The translations under genes were made by a program, and so were the position numbers. A DNA stretch of 64,000 nucleotides from JAHBTB01 sp964451255. GTDB lineage: Bacteria > Armatimonadota > Fimbriimonadia > Fimbriimonadales > Fimbriimonadaceae. The DNA is taken from the NCBI GenBank assembly GCA_964451255.1, contig CAYVHL010000002.1, forward strand, positions 248,001 through 312,000, read 5' to 3'. The notes under the pieces were generated by a model. That model saw only the letters and a list, made by a program, of their open reading frames with translations, was not told the origin of the DNA and did not search any database. This document shows, in pieces, positions 1-11,286 of the stretch (the stretch's first letter is position 1; the number at the start of each line of letters is the position of its first letter).

Positions 1-2
1 GC

Positions 3-449
3 ACGGGAAAGATCGTGGGGTGGTCTCTGCCCACCGCCCCTGGCGTGCGATGCGACACCGGCTTTGGTAAGGGGTCGGAAATCACCCGGCACTATGATTC
101 GCTGGTGCTCAAGGTGATCGCCCACGGCCCGGACCGCCAGTCCGCGGTCGATAAACTCGTCCGGGCCCTGAGGGACACCCACATCTTGGGGGTGAAGACG
201 AACATCGCTTACCTTGTCGACGTCCTCGGCCACCCTGGCTTCCGGGCCGGTGAGTTCGACACGGGCTTCCTTGGAAGGGAGTTCGCCGATTGGAAGCCGG
301 GTCCGCCGCCGGAGTGGCTTGGCGCCTTGCTGGGCTCGGCGACAGGGGAGACACCGAGCACCGGAACAACTCGCCAGCCCAGGGAAGCCATGCCAGCGTG
401 GAGCCTTGCCGATGGGTTCCGAAACGGCCCAAAGACAGGTGGCACGTGA
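3..449 (+). CDS. Biotin carboxylase (acyl-CoA carboxylase alpha subunit), C-terminal part, 5'-truncated by window
   Basis: The frame is open from base 3, so the start lies outside the window. The residues encoded match the C-terminal lobe of biotin carboxylase: the stretch GSEITRHYDSLVLKVIAHG, then DR-x3-AVDKLVRAL and LGVKTNIAYL. This domain carboxylates biotin using ATP and bicarbonate in acetyl-, propionyl- or methylcrotonyl-CoA carboxylases. After the domain comes a Pro/Gly-rich stretch and the string WSLADGFRNG, which resembles the linker just before the biotinyl region in methylcrotonyl/propionyl-type alpha subunits. The frame then stops. No biotinyl (MKM) motif follows in any frame; the next gene is a GH32 enzyme whose GTG overlaps this stop (GTGA). 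Either this is a stand-alone carboxylase subunit or a chain cut short by rearrangement. Confidence 0.85.
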   Translation, partial: TGKIVGWSLPTAPGVRCDTGFGKGSEITRHYDSLVLKVIAHGPDRQSAVDKLVRALRDTHILGVKTNIAYLVDVLGHPGFRAGEFDTGFLGREFADWKPGPPPEWLGALLGSATGETPSTGTTRQPREAMPAWSLADGFRNGPKTGGT

Positions 450-2572
450 CTGCAATCGCCCTTGCGCTGATCAGCCGGGATATCTTGATCGCGGACTTTG
501 AGCGCTCGGACTATGGAAGTTGGACAGTGACCGGCACGGCGTTCGGATCCTCGCCGGCACGGGGAACCCTTCCCGACCAGATGCATGTGAGTGGCTATAG
601 GGGCCAGGGCTTGGTGAGTTCTTTCAATGGAGGTGACGCCACGACCGGAACTCTGACCTCGCCACCCTTCAAGATCGACCGACGCTACATCAGCTTTCTG
701 ATCGGCGGCGGCAAAGACCTTGAGACGACGGCTGTTTGGCTCACGGTCGATGGCAGACCGGTGCGTAAGGCGACCGGGCCTAACGACCGCCCGGGCGGAA
801 GCGAAGCCCTTGCCCCCGCCTATTGGGATGTGGGCGAACTCTTGGGCAAGGAAGCAAGGATCCGGGTGATCGACCGTGCCACGGGAGGTTGGGGCCATGT
901 CAACCTCGACCACATCGTGGAGACAGACAAGAAACCTGTTGTCGCTGTGCCCCTTGTGAAACGCACATTCGGCGGTTCCGGTCGTTTTCTCAACTTGCCG
1001 ATCAAAGACGGGGCGCCGCTTCGGCGGGTCAGCCTCGTTGTCGACGGCAAGGTCGTCGTCAACAACAACATCGGAATCGCGGACGGTGACCCTGACTGGT
1101 GGGCGCCAATGGATCTCGGCGATGCCGATGGGCCTGTGACGTTGGAAGTCGCAGACGCCCTGGATGACGTCCTGAAATCGGTCAGCCGCTCGGCCAAACC
1201 AAGAGGGATGAAGAACCTGTACCGCGAGAGGCTTCGCGGACAGTTCCACTTTTCCCCTGCCAGGGGTTGGACGAACGACCCGAACGGGCTCGTCTACTAC
1301 AAGGGCGAGTATCACTTGTTCTTCCAACACAACCCGTATGGCTGGAGCTGGGAGAACATGCACTGGGGCCATGCGGTAAGCAAGGACTTGATCCATTGGG
1401 TCGAGCTTCCCGACGCATTGGAGCCCGACAAAGAAGGAACGATATTCAGTGGCAGCGCGGTGGTTGACCAAGACAATACAGCGGGATTCGGAAGAGACGC
1501 CCAGGTACTCGCGTACACTTCTGCCGGGGACAAGTTCACCCAGAGTCTCGCCTACTCTACCGACGGTCGACATTACACCAAATATGCCGGAAACCCGGTG
1601 CTTCCGGAAATCACCAACGGCAACCGCGATCCAAAGGTGATTTGGTACCGGCCTACGCAGCGGTGGATTATGTCGCTCTACGTCGAGGAGAACGGCAAGC
1701 ACAAGATCGTCTTCCACTCTTCGCCTGACTTGAAACATTGGACCAGAGAAGGGGAGGTCGAGGGTTTCTTCGAATGTCCAGATCTCTTTCCCTTGCTCCT
1801 TGATGGAGACCCAGGTTCAATGAAGTGGATATTGACCGCGGCGAACAGCGAGTACATGGTCGGCTCGTTTGACGGCCATACGTTCCGGGCCGAAACACCG
1901 AAGCTGCCGGGCGTACGAGGCCAAGGCTTTTATGCCGCGCAGACATTTAGCGGCATGCCGACAGTCCATGATCTGCCGCTGGGACGCCGTGTGCAGATTG
2001 GCTGGCTGCAGACGGCCACCCCCGGCATGCCCTTCAACCAGTCGATGTCGTTACCAAACGAGTTGCGGCTCGTTACAACAGTCGACGGGCCCCGTATGAC
2101 GTGGACTCCGGTCAGGGAGTTCGCTCAACTTCGAAAAACCGTCGACGGTAAGCCGGATGAGACGATTGACGTTCCGTCTCCGGTGAAGTGGGTGCGGAAA
2201 GTGCCGGTGGAGACGGAGATCGTGGCTACTTTGGTCCCGTCAAAAGGTTGCCTTGTGGATATCGATCTCGGAGGCGCAAAGATCACGTATGATGCGGCGT
2301 TGGAGGAACTGACGGTTGATGGCCGAAAGGCCAAAGCTGTGCTTCATGACGGCAAGATCGACTTGAGGATCTTTGTAGACCGCGCGAGCTTGGAAGTTTA
2401 TGCGCTCGGCGGCCTCTTGTACATGCCGTTTCCTCATCTGACTCCTTTAGATGACAACGTATTGTCGATTTGTCCGTCGCGGGGCAGGCTTAGTTTGGAG
2501 GGGTTCACTTCCTACCAATTGGCCTCGATCTGGCCACGTCGGACGCAACCAGAAGCAGAGTCACAGGCGTAG
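446..2572 (+). CDS. GH32 fructan hydrolase (levanase/invertase-like)
   Basis: A 708-residue glycoside hydrolase family 32 protein predicted to release fructose from levan, inulin or sucrose. Residues about 12-240 form the N-terminal all-beta domain typical of large bacterial levanases, and the five-bladed propeller follows. All three catalytic signatures are visible: WTNDPNG with nucleophile Asp about 278, RDP with Asp about 395, and ECPDLF with acid/base Glu about 443. A C-terminal beta-sandwich ends the chain. I chose GTG 446 because an AGGTGG sits just upstream and homology begins immediately after; a longer frame back to 290 would overlap the carboxylase. The N-terminus is only weakly hydrophobic, so export is uncertain. 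Confidence 0.9.
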   Translation: MTAIALALISRDILIADFERSDYGSWTVTGTAFGSSPARGTLPDQMHVSGYRGQGLVSSFNGGDATTGTLTSPPFKIDRRYISFLIGGGKDLETTAVWLTVDGRPVRKATGPNDRPGGSEALAPAYWDVGELLGKEARIRVIDRATGGWGHVNLDHIVETDKKPVVAVPLVKRTFGGSGRFLNLPIKDGAPLRRVSLVVDGKVVVNNNIGIADGDPDWWAPMDLGDADGPVTLEVADALDDVLKSVSRSAKPRGMKNLYRERLRGQFHFSPARGWTNDPNGLVYYKGEYHLFFQHNPYGWSWENMHWGHAVSKDLIHWVELPDALEPDKEGTIFSGSAVVDQDNTAGFGRDAQVLAYTSAGDKFTQSLAYSTDGRHYTKYAGNPVLPEITNGNRDPKVIWYRPTQRWIMSLYVEENGKHKIVFHSSPDLKHWTREGEVEGFFECPDLFPLLLDGDPGSMKWILTAANSEYMVGSFDGHTFRAETPKLPGVRGQGFYAAQTFSGMPTVHDLPLGRRVQIGWLQTATPGMPFNQSMSLPNELRLVTTVDGPRMTWTPVREFAQLRKTVDGKPDETIDVPSPVKWVRKVPVETEIVATLVPSKGCLVDIDLGGAKITYDAALEELTVDGRKAKAVLHDGKIDLRIFVDRASLEVYALGGLLYMPFPHLTPLDDNVLSICPSRGRLSLEGFTSYQLASIWPRRTQPEAESQA

Positions 2573-2587
2573 ACTCGGGGAGCAGGA

Positions 2588-3343
2588 ATGGGTGACCACC
2601 ACACGTACTCCGACCAGCAGGTGAAAGACATCCTGATGAAGGCGGTCGAGCTTCAGCAACAGGGAACGCTGGACGCAGGGACGACCGAGGGTGGCCTGAG
2701 CAAGGAGCAACTGGCCAAGATGGCGGCCGAACTGGGGATCGACCCCAAGTACCTCGACGCGGCCATCGACCAAGCTCGGGTGACCCGCCAGGAGGACAAG
2801 GGGCTGACGTTCCTTGGCGTGCCCTTGGCGCGCAACCATCACGCGGTCGTCGAAGGCGAGCTCGATCCCGAGCGCTTTGACGTCATCGTTCCCGAACTGG
2901 GCAATCCGGGCATGAACTCTCACCTGGGTGGAAGCCAGGTGGGACGTTCTTTGACAGCGCGGGTCAGCAAGGGCATGGCGTTCGGTCCAATTTCCGTCGT
3001 GTCGCGGGACGGAAAGACGCGGATCGAAGCCAGACAAGCCGCTTTCGTGGGGTTTATGGCGGGCATGTACCCCGCCCTCATCACATCAATCATGGTCGGG
3101 GCCGGAATGATCGGTCACGGTCACGCAATGGCCGGGTCGCTGATCGCCGGAGGCATATTGGCGGCCGGGTTCACCGCATTCAGGTTCATGGCCCTTCGGG
3201 GCGACCGGTCAATGAAGGAGATCGTCTCACGCGTGGCGGAAGTGGTCGCGGAAGAGACGAAGGCACAAGGAGTGCGTGCCAACTTGGCCGGTGCGACGGC
3301 AGTCGACGTGACGCCGCCAGAGACCCAGCAAGACCGGGCTTAG
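2588..3343 (+). CDS. Membrane protein of unknown function
   Basis: I do not recognise the family. The 251-residue product has a charged, helical N-terminus (residues 1-75, including LSKEQLAKMAAELGIDPKYL, a pattern also seen at the head of some bacterial proteins annotated only as membrane-associated). A soluble middle follows, then two hydrophobic segments at about 155-178 and 181-200, and a polar C-terminus. The soluble-anchor-tail layout suggests an inner-membrane protein with both ends cytoplasmic. The start has a GGAG ribosome-binding site about 8 nt upstream. It follows the GH32 gene by 15 nt and converges with the cNMP-binding gene with a 4-nt overlap of stop codons. Confidence 0.6.
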   Translation: MGDHHTYSDQQVKDILMKAVELQQQGTLDAGTTEGGLSKEQLAKMAAELGIDPKYLDAAIDQARVTRQEDKGLTFLGVPLARNHHAVVEGELDPERFDVIVPELGNPGMNSHLGGSQVGRSLTARVSKGMAFGPISVVSRDGKTRIEARQAAFVGFMAGMYPALITSIMVGAGMIGHGHAMAGSLIAGGILAAGFTAFRFMALRGDRSMKEIVSRVAEVVAEETKAQGVRANLAGATAVDVTPPETQQDRA

Positions 3344-3786
3344 CCCAAGCCTTGAAGAACCGACTCAAGCTGGATGTTGCTTGAGCGGAGGCGTTTGCAC
3401 AAGACGCGTCCGATGTTGCGAAGGATCTCAACGCCGATATGCGGCTGGTCGTCTATGAGCTTGTTCAGGTGGGCCGCGCTGATCCGAGCCAGTTCGCCGT
3501 CGCCCATTCCGATCACCTGGGCCGTACGCCTTCCGCCCTCGAAGAGCGCGATCTCGCCGAAAAGCTCCCCAGCCTTGAGACGCGCGATCATCTCTCCGGT
3601 CGATGTCGTGACTTCCACGGATCCGGCCATGATGACGTAGATCGACCGGGCGTCATCTTCGTCCTCAAGCACCGTCTCCATGTCTTTGAAGGCCACTCGG
3701 GAAGAAATCGCGGCCACCGCTTTGACTTCGTCCTCAGAGAGGCCGGTCGTGAAATAGCTGTTCTTGATTCCCGTCAGGACGTCCAC
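3340..3786 (-). CDS. Cyclic-nucleotide-binding (cNMP) domain protein
   Basis: A 148-residue single-domain protein. It has the cNMP-binding beta-roll with the phosphate-binding cassette GELFGEIAL at residues 73-81 followed by RRTAQV at 86-91, so the Glu and Arg that contact the cyclic nucleotide are present. There is no C-terminal helix-turn-helix, so unlike CRP/FNR regulators it is unlikely to bind DNA itself. Such stand-alone domains usually act as sensory partners for other proteins. It lies 36 nt downstream of proline dehydrogenase on the same strand and may be co-transcribed. The ligand (cAMP, cGMP or other) cannot be read from the sequence. Confidence 0.85.
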   Translation of the reverse strand: MDVLTGIKNSYFTTGLSEDEVKAVAAISSRVAFKDMETVLEDEDDARSIYVIMAGSVEVTTSTGEMIARLKAGELFGEIALFEGGRRTAQVIGMGDGELARISAAHLNKLIDDQPHIGVEILRNIGRVLCKRLRSSNIQLESVLQGLG

Positions 3787-3822
3787 GCGGCGATTTTACT
3801 GACCGCCCAGCCTTGGGCCCGG

Positions 3823-4737
3823 TCACTTGGCAAAGGAGCGAAGGATGAACAAGAGGTTCGCCGGGCGCTCGGCCAGCCTGCGTGTGAAGTAGGGGTACCA
3901 GGATGACCCGAACGGGACATATATCCGCACGTTGTGCCCCTTGTCAAGGAGCCGTTTTTGGAGGTCGCGACGGATGCCGTAAAGCATCTGCCACTCGAAC
4001 CGCCTTGGCGCGATCCCTTCTTGCTCGACGAAGGAAACCAATTCGTCGATGATCCGTTCGTCGTGCGTCGCGATGGCCGGGTACTTGCCGCGCATGAGGA
4101 GTTTCCTTGCACAGTCCAAGTAGTTCTGGTCGACGTCCGATTTGCTCTGGAAAGCCAATGATTCGGGCTCCAAATAAGCTCCCTTTACTATGCGAACCCG
4201 GCACCCCAACCGGATCAGCCGTTCCACATCTGAGTCGGTGCGATAGAGGTAGCTTTGCAGGACGGTTCCGGTGTTGGGACAGTCAGGGTACACACGCTCC
4301 AGCATGGCGACCGTCTTTTCTGTGTAGCTTGACGCCTCCATGTCCGCGCGGACGAAGGTGTTGCTCTTCGCGGCCTCGGCAAGAAGGGAGCGAAAGTTCT
4401 GCTCGGCGACATCGTCGCCTTGGTCAAGGCCAAGAGCGGTGAGTTTGATCGAGATGTTGATGCTGTTCGTGTGGCTTGACCTGGCGATTTCCCGCACAAG
4501 GTGGACATAGGCTTCGCATTCCCGCTCCGCTTCTTCGGAGGTGGCGACGTTCTCGCCCAATTGGTCAAGGGTCACGAAGAAGCCTTCGGAGGCCAGTCGC
4601 TCGGAGACCTGCATGGCTTCACCGACGCTGTCGCCCGCGATGAACCGGCGCACAACGGGTTTGAGCAGGGCCGAGTTCTTGACCGCCGCCTGGACGGGCG
4701 GCAGAGAAGATGTGCGCAAAATGGTCGTCCGAAACAT
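3823..4737 (-). CDS. Proline dehydrogenase (monofunctional)
   Basis: This 304-residue FAD enzyme oxidises proline to pyrroline-5-carboxylate, the first step of proline catabolism. The PRODH barrel motifs are all visible: IKLTALG at 97-103, VRADMEASSY at 129-138, QSYLYRTD at 161-168, VKGAYLE at 184-190, ATHD at 223-226, EWQMLYGIR at 248-256 and the FAD/substrate-binding YFTRRLAERPAN near the end (about 283-294). The length matches the short monofunctional class of Gram-positives and Deinococcus rather than the large PutA fusion. No P5C dehydrogenase is next to it, so that step must be encoded elsewhere. The cNMP-binding gene follows on the same strand. Confidence 0.95.
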   Translation of the reverse strand: MFRTTILRTSSLPPVQAAVKNSALLKPVVRRFIAGDSVGEAMQVSERLASEGFFVTLDQLGENVATSEEAERECEAYVHLVREIARSSHTNSINISIKLTALGLDQGDDVAEQNFRSLLAEAAKSNTFVRADMEASSYTEKTVAMLERVYPDCPNTGTVLQSYLYRTDSDVERLIRLGCRVRIVKGAYLEPESLAFQSKSDVDQNYLDCARKLLMRGKYPAIATHDERIIDELVSFVEQEGIAPRRFEWQMLYGIRRDLQKRLLDKGHNVRIYVPFGSSWYPYFTRRLAERPANLLFILRSFAK

Positions 4738-4991
4738 CGTTGTTGCCGACAGCGGATTCTAGCCGGGCTTCCCCTTGGGTCAGGCCGTTCGGCCGGAGCA
4801 AGCCTGAGCCTGGCACCGGATATGCCGACCTACGATCATTATGGATGCCTCTCGAAGGCAATCCCTCGACTTCGTCTCAATATCTGCAGGCGACAAAGTA
4901 GGCAGAAACCAATGCGCAGTTATGTCCCATCAGTGCCTCCCAGGAGGGATGAACTCTGCGTAGGCCCGTCCTGTGGACTCGGCCCCGGTGG

Positions 4992-5008
4992 CCGACATAA
5001 TACGTCGG
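4992..5008 (+). promoter_or_regulatory. Candidate fusA promoter with inverted repeat
   Basis: In the 329-nt gap between proline dehydrogenase and fusA (4738-5066), the one clear element is a perfect inverted repeat CCGAC-N7-GTCGG whose spacer contains a CATAAT -10-like box at 4996-5001. There is no good -35. The arrangement suggests a promoter overlapped by an operator. Nothing else was recognised in the gap: no small gene, tRNA or attenuator. Confidence 0.35.
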
Positions 5009-5066
5009 TTGAGTGGACGCGTAGCGTCATTTCAGCCCCTGACCCAAGAACAAACAAGAGCCGCAT

Positions 5067-7193
<2,127 letters not shown>

Positions 7194-7206
7194 CCACTAG
7201 GACTGC

Positions 7207-7231
7207 ACGCGGCCTAAGCCCTAGGCCGTGT
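7207..7231 (+). terminator. Hairpin after fusA
   Basis: A 10-bp stem with one G-T pair (arms 7207-7216 and 7222-7231, core GGCCTA/TAGGCC) and a 5-nt loop starts 13 nt after the fusA stop. No T-run follows, so it may be a weak or Rho-assisted terminator, or an mRNA-stabilising 3' structure. Confidence 0.4.
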
Positions 7232-7360
7232 TGAAGCTGAATCCCGTTAAGTGGCATCATTCACAAGGTCGCGTGTGGGTGTAGCGAACCCAATTCAAAC
7301 GCGTGGCATTGTTCTCCGGCCTTGCACCCTTCGGGGTCGAGGTGGCTCTGCGAAGGCGGC

Positions 7361-7390
7361 TTGCTGTAGCGGTAAAAACCGGACTAGAAT
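7361..7390 (+). promoter_or_regulatory. tuf promoter
   Basis: TTGCTG (7361-7366) and TAGAAT (7385-7390) with an 18-nt spacer form a good housekeeping-sigma promoter. The predicted leader is short and contains AAGGAAAG as ribosome-binding site before the ATG at 7405. Confidence 0.6.
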
Positions 7391-7404
7391 CAAGGAAAGA
7401 TCAA

Positions 7405-8613
<1,209 letters not shown>

Positions 8614-8631
8614 GGCGTCTCGGATCGGTCA

Positions 8632-8670
8632 GTCAGGGCCAGCTATCCCTTTTGGGTGGCGGGCCCTGAC
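8632..8670 (+). terminator. Hairpin terminator after tuf
   Basis: A perfect 9-bp stem GTCAGGGCC/GGCCCTGAC (8632-8640 with 8662-8670) encloses a partly paired loop containing CCC-TTTT-GGG. It begins 18 nt after the tuf stop. A T-run is absent, as with the other hairpins in this window. Confidence 0.6.
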
Positions 8671-8868
8671 TATGCCGTGGCATTGTTGCCAGACGTTTTG
8701 AACTACGCATGGCCCGGGCCGCCTCCGTGTGTAGCGTGTCTTTTGTCCTCGTATTGTTGCGAGATTTGCCTTGAAAATGTGCTAGAACGGCCATCGGCTT
8801 CCTGCACCTTGCGATATTATGTCGCAGACGGGTGCGTCACGCCCAATTGTCATGGAGAGGCTTTGAAA

Positions 8869-9540
8869 ATGAAAACACTATTCGTATCGCTAGCCGTTCT
8901 TGCCCTAGCGGCCACTTCCTTCGCCTTTGACTATTCCAACAACTTCGAATCACCAGTCGGCGCTGAATGGAGCACGTCCGCCGTGCAGTCCTTCAACGGC
9001 ACCACAGTCTTGGGTCAGTTCGGTAACAACACCGTCACCCTCACTCTGACGGGCCTCAACGCCGGATATGCCGTCACGGCGGGTTTTGATCTCTACATCC
9101 GGGACAGTTGGGACGGCAATCAGACTGGAGTCGGGCCAGATCGGTTCACGTTCACTCTCGACGGCAACACGGATCTGGACACGACGTTCTCGAACGTGAG
9201 TGGGTACAACCAGTCCTTCCCCGACAGTTACCTGGCGGGCAGCTACGCCGCCCAGACCGGAGCCGACAACAAGGATCTAGCCCACGGTGGCACCCTACCA
9301 AACGGCTACTACGGCAACTCGCTTTACATCTTCGGTGGGGCGAACCATGCCGCCTTTACCGAAGTGGCCTCCAGTTCGACCCTGGTCCTTACATGGGCTG
9401 GTTCGAACCTTCAAGGCGTCGGTGACGAGGGCTGGGACATCGACAACGTCTGGGTTCACCAAGACGCGGTGCCCGAGCCGGCGACGTTGAGCATTCTTGG
9501 TTTCGGAGTGTTGCTCGCAGCCCGTCGTAGAAAGGGTTGA
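8869..9540 (+). CDS. PEP-CTERM sorted extracellular protein
   Basis: A 223-residue secreted protein. A signal peptide occupies residues 1-22 (MKTLFVSLAVLALAATSFAF). The body is a Thr/Asn/Gly-rich beta domain (about 25-195) of unknown function that could be a carbohydrate-binding-like sandwich. The C-terminus is a textbook PEP-CTERM signal: VPEPATLSILGFGVLLAARR, meaning a Pro-Glu-Pro motif, one transmembrane helix and a basic tail. Proteins of this class are processed by an exosortase and usually end up outside with exopolysaccharide. The ATG at 8869 has a strong GGAGAGG site 8 nt upstream; the frame is open further back but lacks a better start. A TATTAT box at 8815-8820 may be its -10. Confidence 0.85.
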   Translation: MKTLFVSLAVLALAATSFAFDYSNNFESPVGAEWSTSAVQSFNGTTVLGQFGNNTVTLTLTGLNAGYAVTAGFDLYIRDSWDGNQTGVGPDRFTFTLDGNTDLDTTFSNVSGYNQSFPDSYLAGSYAAQTGADNKDLAHGGTLPNGYYGNSLYIFGGANHAAFTEVASSSTLVLTWAGSNLQGVGDEGWDIDNVWVHQDAVPEPATLSILGFGVLLAARRRKG

Positions 9541-9548
9541 CAACCGTG

Positions 9549-9573
9549 CGGCCCCCCGCGTAGCGAGGGGCCG
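9549..9573 (+). terminator. Hairpin terminator after PEP-CTERM gene
   Basis: CGGCCCC (9549-9555) pairs with GGGGCCG (9567-9573) across an 11-nt loop, 8 nt after the stop, and is followed by the T-rich stretch TTCCTTCCT. It is a plausible intrinsic terminator. Confidence 0.6.
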
Positions 9574-9652
9574 TGTTCCTTCCTGTGCTTGTAGCGGCTA
9601 CCGCTCTCGCCAGCGCCAAGGAGTTCGTTCGATCGACACAGCCAAATCGTAT

Positions 9653-10291
9653 CTAGGGTTGGCTGAGTCTTTGACCAACCCGCCGCAGTTGGTCCCAGTT
9701 GATCAGCTTAAAGCGGCTGTTGGTGTCGATGTACCCTCGCAGTCCCATTTCAGAAAGCCTGTTTTGTTCCACTGCCAGCCCGTCCAATAAGGCGGCTCCA
9801 TATCGCTGCTTTTGTGTCTTATCCGCACTGGCCCTTGCATACTTCGCGACCAATGCCGTCGTGACCAATGTGCGCGAAAGAAAGCATTTAGGGCCGTCTG
9901 CTGTCCGGTTGACCACGAGTTCGAGATCACACCGGTCTGAATCTGACTTCTGTCCGACGCTTACTACAAGTATGTAGCCGCCTTGTCCCCACTCCAAAAC
10001 TGGCTCCCCGATCTGCTTCACTCCATCTGTGCAGGAACGATACCAGCGCAGTAGGCTGCGAAATTGCCCTCTATTGAGCCCAAGCTTTTCTCGCTCCCCA
10101 TCGTGCATCGAATCATAGAGGAGATCTGCGTTTTCAGCCTGCATAGCGGACAACACCCGGCGGGCGAACGAATCAAGTGGTTCGTTGCGGGCAAGCTGGC
10201 GCACGATGACGCTCGCAAGTAGAACTGCAAGAACTACGGCGCCTGCCATCAGGATTTTCAGACGAGTTTTTGGCTCTAACGGCTTCTTCAT
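9653..10291 (-). CDS. Anchored periplasmic protein of unknown function
   Basis: Not recognised. The 212-residue product has a basic N-terminus and one membrane helix at about 12-32, then a soluble domain presumably outside the cytoplasm. It has two spaced cysteines in the middle (in RSCTDG and DRCDLE) and a third in KCFLS. Fold and ligand are unknown; the size and layout (helix, then a DUF4878/NTF2-like alpha+beta region with FARRVLSAMQAENADLLYD) recall small lumenal or lipocalin-like accessory domains. It is the last gene of the four-gene minus-strand cluster 9653-11778. The segment is less GC-rich than the flanks. Confidence 0.55.
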   Translation of the reverse strand: MKKPLEPKTRLKILMAGAVVLAVLLASVIVRQLARNEPLDSFARRVLSAMQAENADLLYDSMHDGEREKLGLNRGQFRSLLRWYRSCTDGVKQIGEPVLEWGQGGYILVVSVGQKSDSDRCDLELVVNRTADGPKCFLSRTLVTTALVAKYARASADKTQKQRYGAALLDGLAVEQNRLSEMGLRGYIDTNSRFKLINWDQLRRVGQRLSQP

Positions 10292-10350
10292 GGGCGAATG
10301 TTCAGAAAACGGGCCGATGTTGAACCGGCCCCTATAGTCTAAGGTTCAAC

Positions 10351-10626
10351 TCACAGAGGGACGCAGATGTTGTTTTCGCATGTGCCCGTCTCCGTGCTCA
10401 GGAAATGATATTCATATCCCTGTGGGCATGGTCGACGCTCGTAGCGACGACAGCCGTTGAACGCGTCGACGCAACAGACCGCCGTGTATCGGCCCGTGCC
10501 CGTGCAGTCGCTGGACCCGCATCCTGCCCGTGCGGTTGTCGGTACGGAGGCAATGGCAAGGGCCATAAGCACGCCAGAGGAGCCGGAGACAAGCGACAAG
10601 ATCGTCGCGATGATCGTTTTCTTCAT
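10351..10626 (-). CDS. Small secreted 8-cysteine peptide
   Basis: A 91-residue protein with a signal peptide (residues 1 to about 34, ending in TARA). The mature part of about 57 residues has eight cysteines in the order GC-x4-C, VCC, GC, PC, TC, IC, which suggests up to four disulfides and export to an oxidising compartment. No known family was recognised. It sits between the pseudopilin-like gene and the anchored protein gene on the same strand, and the cluster also encodes a CxxC protein that could introduce or shuffle its disulfides. A signalling peptide, toxin, inhibitor or structural protein are all possible. Confidence 0.6.
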   Translation of the reverse strand: MKKTIIATILSLVSGSSGVLMALAIASVPTTARAGCGSSDCTGTGRYTAVCCVDAFNGCRRYERRPCPQGYEYHFLSTETGTCENNICVPL

Positions 10627-10679
10627 GTTGTTTACCTACCGATTGTTCTCTTCATGTCTACGATGGTAATGAGGGCGGA

Positions 10680-11282
10680 TCAATGGTTCGCCCAGTAAAT
10701 AAAGCCGTGGTCAGGGCCCGTCGTGATGTCTATGCGGATCGAGCCGGAGATGCTGACGCCTATGAACTTCTTCGGAAAGAACTCGGCCGTCAGCGGGTGA
10801 TTGTGCGGATTGCAATTGTCATCCGAGATGAGAATTGCGCTGCCCTCTCGACTGCGGGCATAATCCGCCCATAGGTTATCTGGAAAGGATTCGGGATTCC
10901 AGCAAAGATCTGTGTTCGAGAAGTCTAGGTTGTCTGGATGTGTGCCACAAGGGCTTGACCAAAGGCCCCCGGTCCCTGGCAACATGTCTGTCAGGATCGT
11001 GCCAGGATAGATGCCATACGTGTCATAGACGACGGTATAGTCTGGCAAGCCCATCTCGTAGGCGGTGCCATACTTGCCTTGGCCGTCATAATCCGTCCTG
11101 TAGAGATCTGTCGCGATAAAGATCTGCCTCAGGTTGGAAGCGGCTTGGATTTCCTTGGCCGCCATGATCGCGCCGACGAACACCGGTGTCAAGAGAGCGG
11201 CCAAAAGGCCAACGATCACCGCGACGACAATGACCTCGATGAGAGTGAGGGCTCGTGTTTTGGGCTGTCTTATGATCGACAA
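10680..11282 (-). CDS. Type II pseudopilin-like protein (prepilin N-terminal motif)
   Basis: A 200-residue protein with the type IV prepilin-like N-terminus: a short basic leader, then LTLIEVIVVAVIVGLLAAL with the conserved Glu at +5. The residue before the cleavage point is Ala (RA-LTLIEV), not the usual Gly, so processing by a prepilin peptidase may be altered. The body contains AASNLRQIFIATDLYRTDYDG, the pattern common to the many pseudopilin-like proteins of Armatimonadota and Planctomycetota. Such proteins are inserted in the inner membrane and either assemble into pseudopili or act as single anchored proteins. It starts 4 nt after the CxxC gene ends, so the two are coupled. Confidence 0.75.
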   Translation of the reverse strand: MSIIRQPKTRALTLIEVIVVAVIVGLLAALLTPVFVGAIMAAKEIQAASNLRQIFIATDLYRTDYDGQGKYGTAYEMGLPDYTVVYDTYGIYPGTILTDMLPGTGGLWSSPCGTHPDNLDFSNTDLCWNPESFPDNLWADYARSREGSAILISDDNCNPHNHPLTAEFFPKKFIGVSISGSIRIDITTGPDHGFIYWANH

Positions 11283-11286
11283 CGGC

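Noticed and set aside
446..560. Frameshifted biotinyl domain of the carboxylase
   Set aside because: I read all three frames after 449; none has MKM or the flanking glycine pattern. The frame from 446 matches GH32 N-termini.
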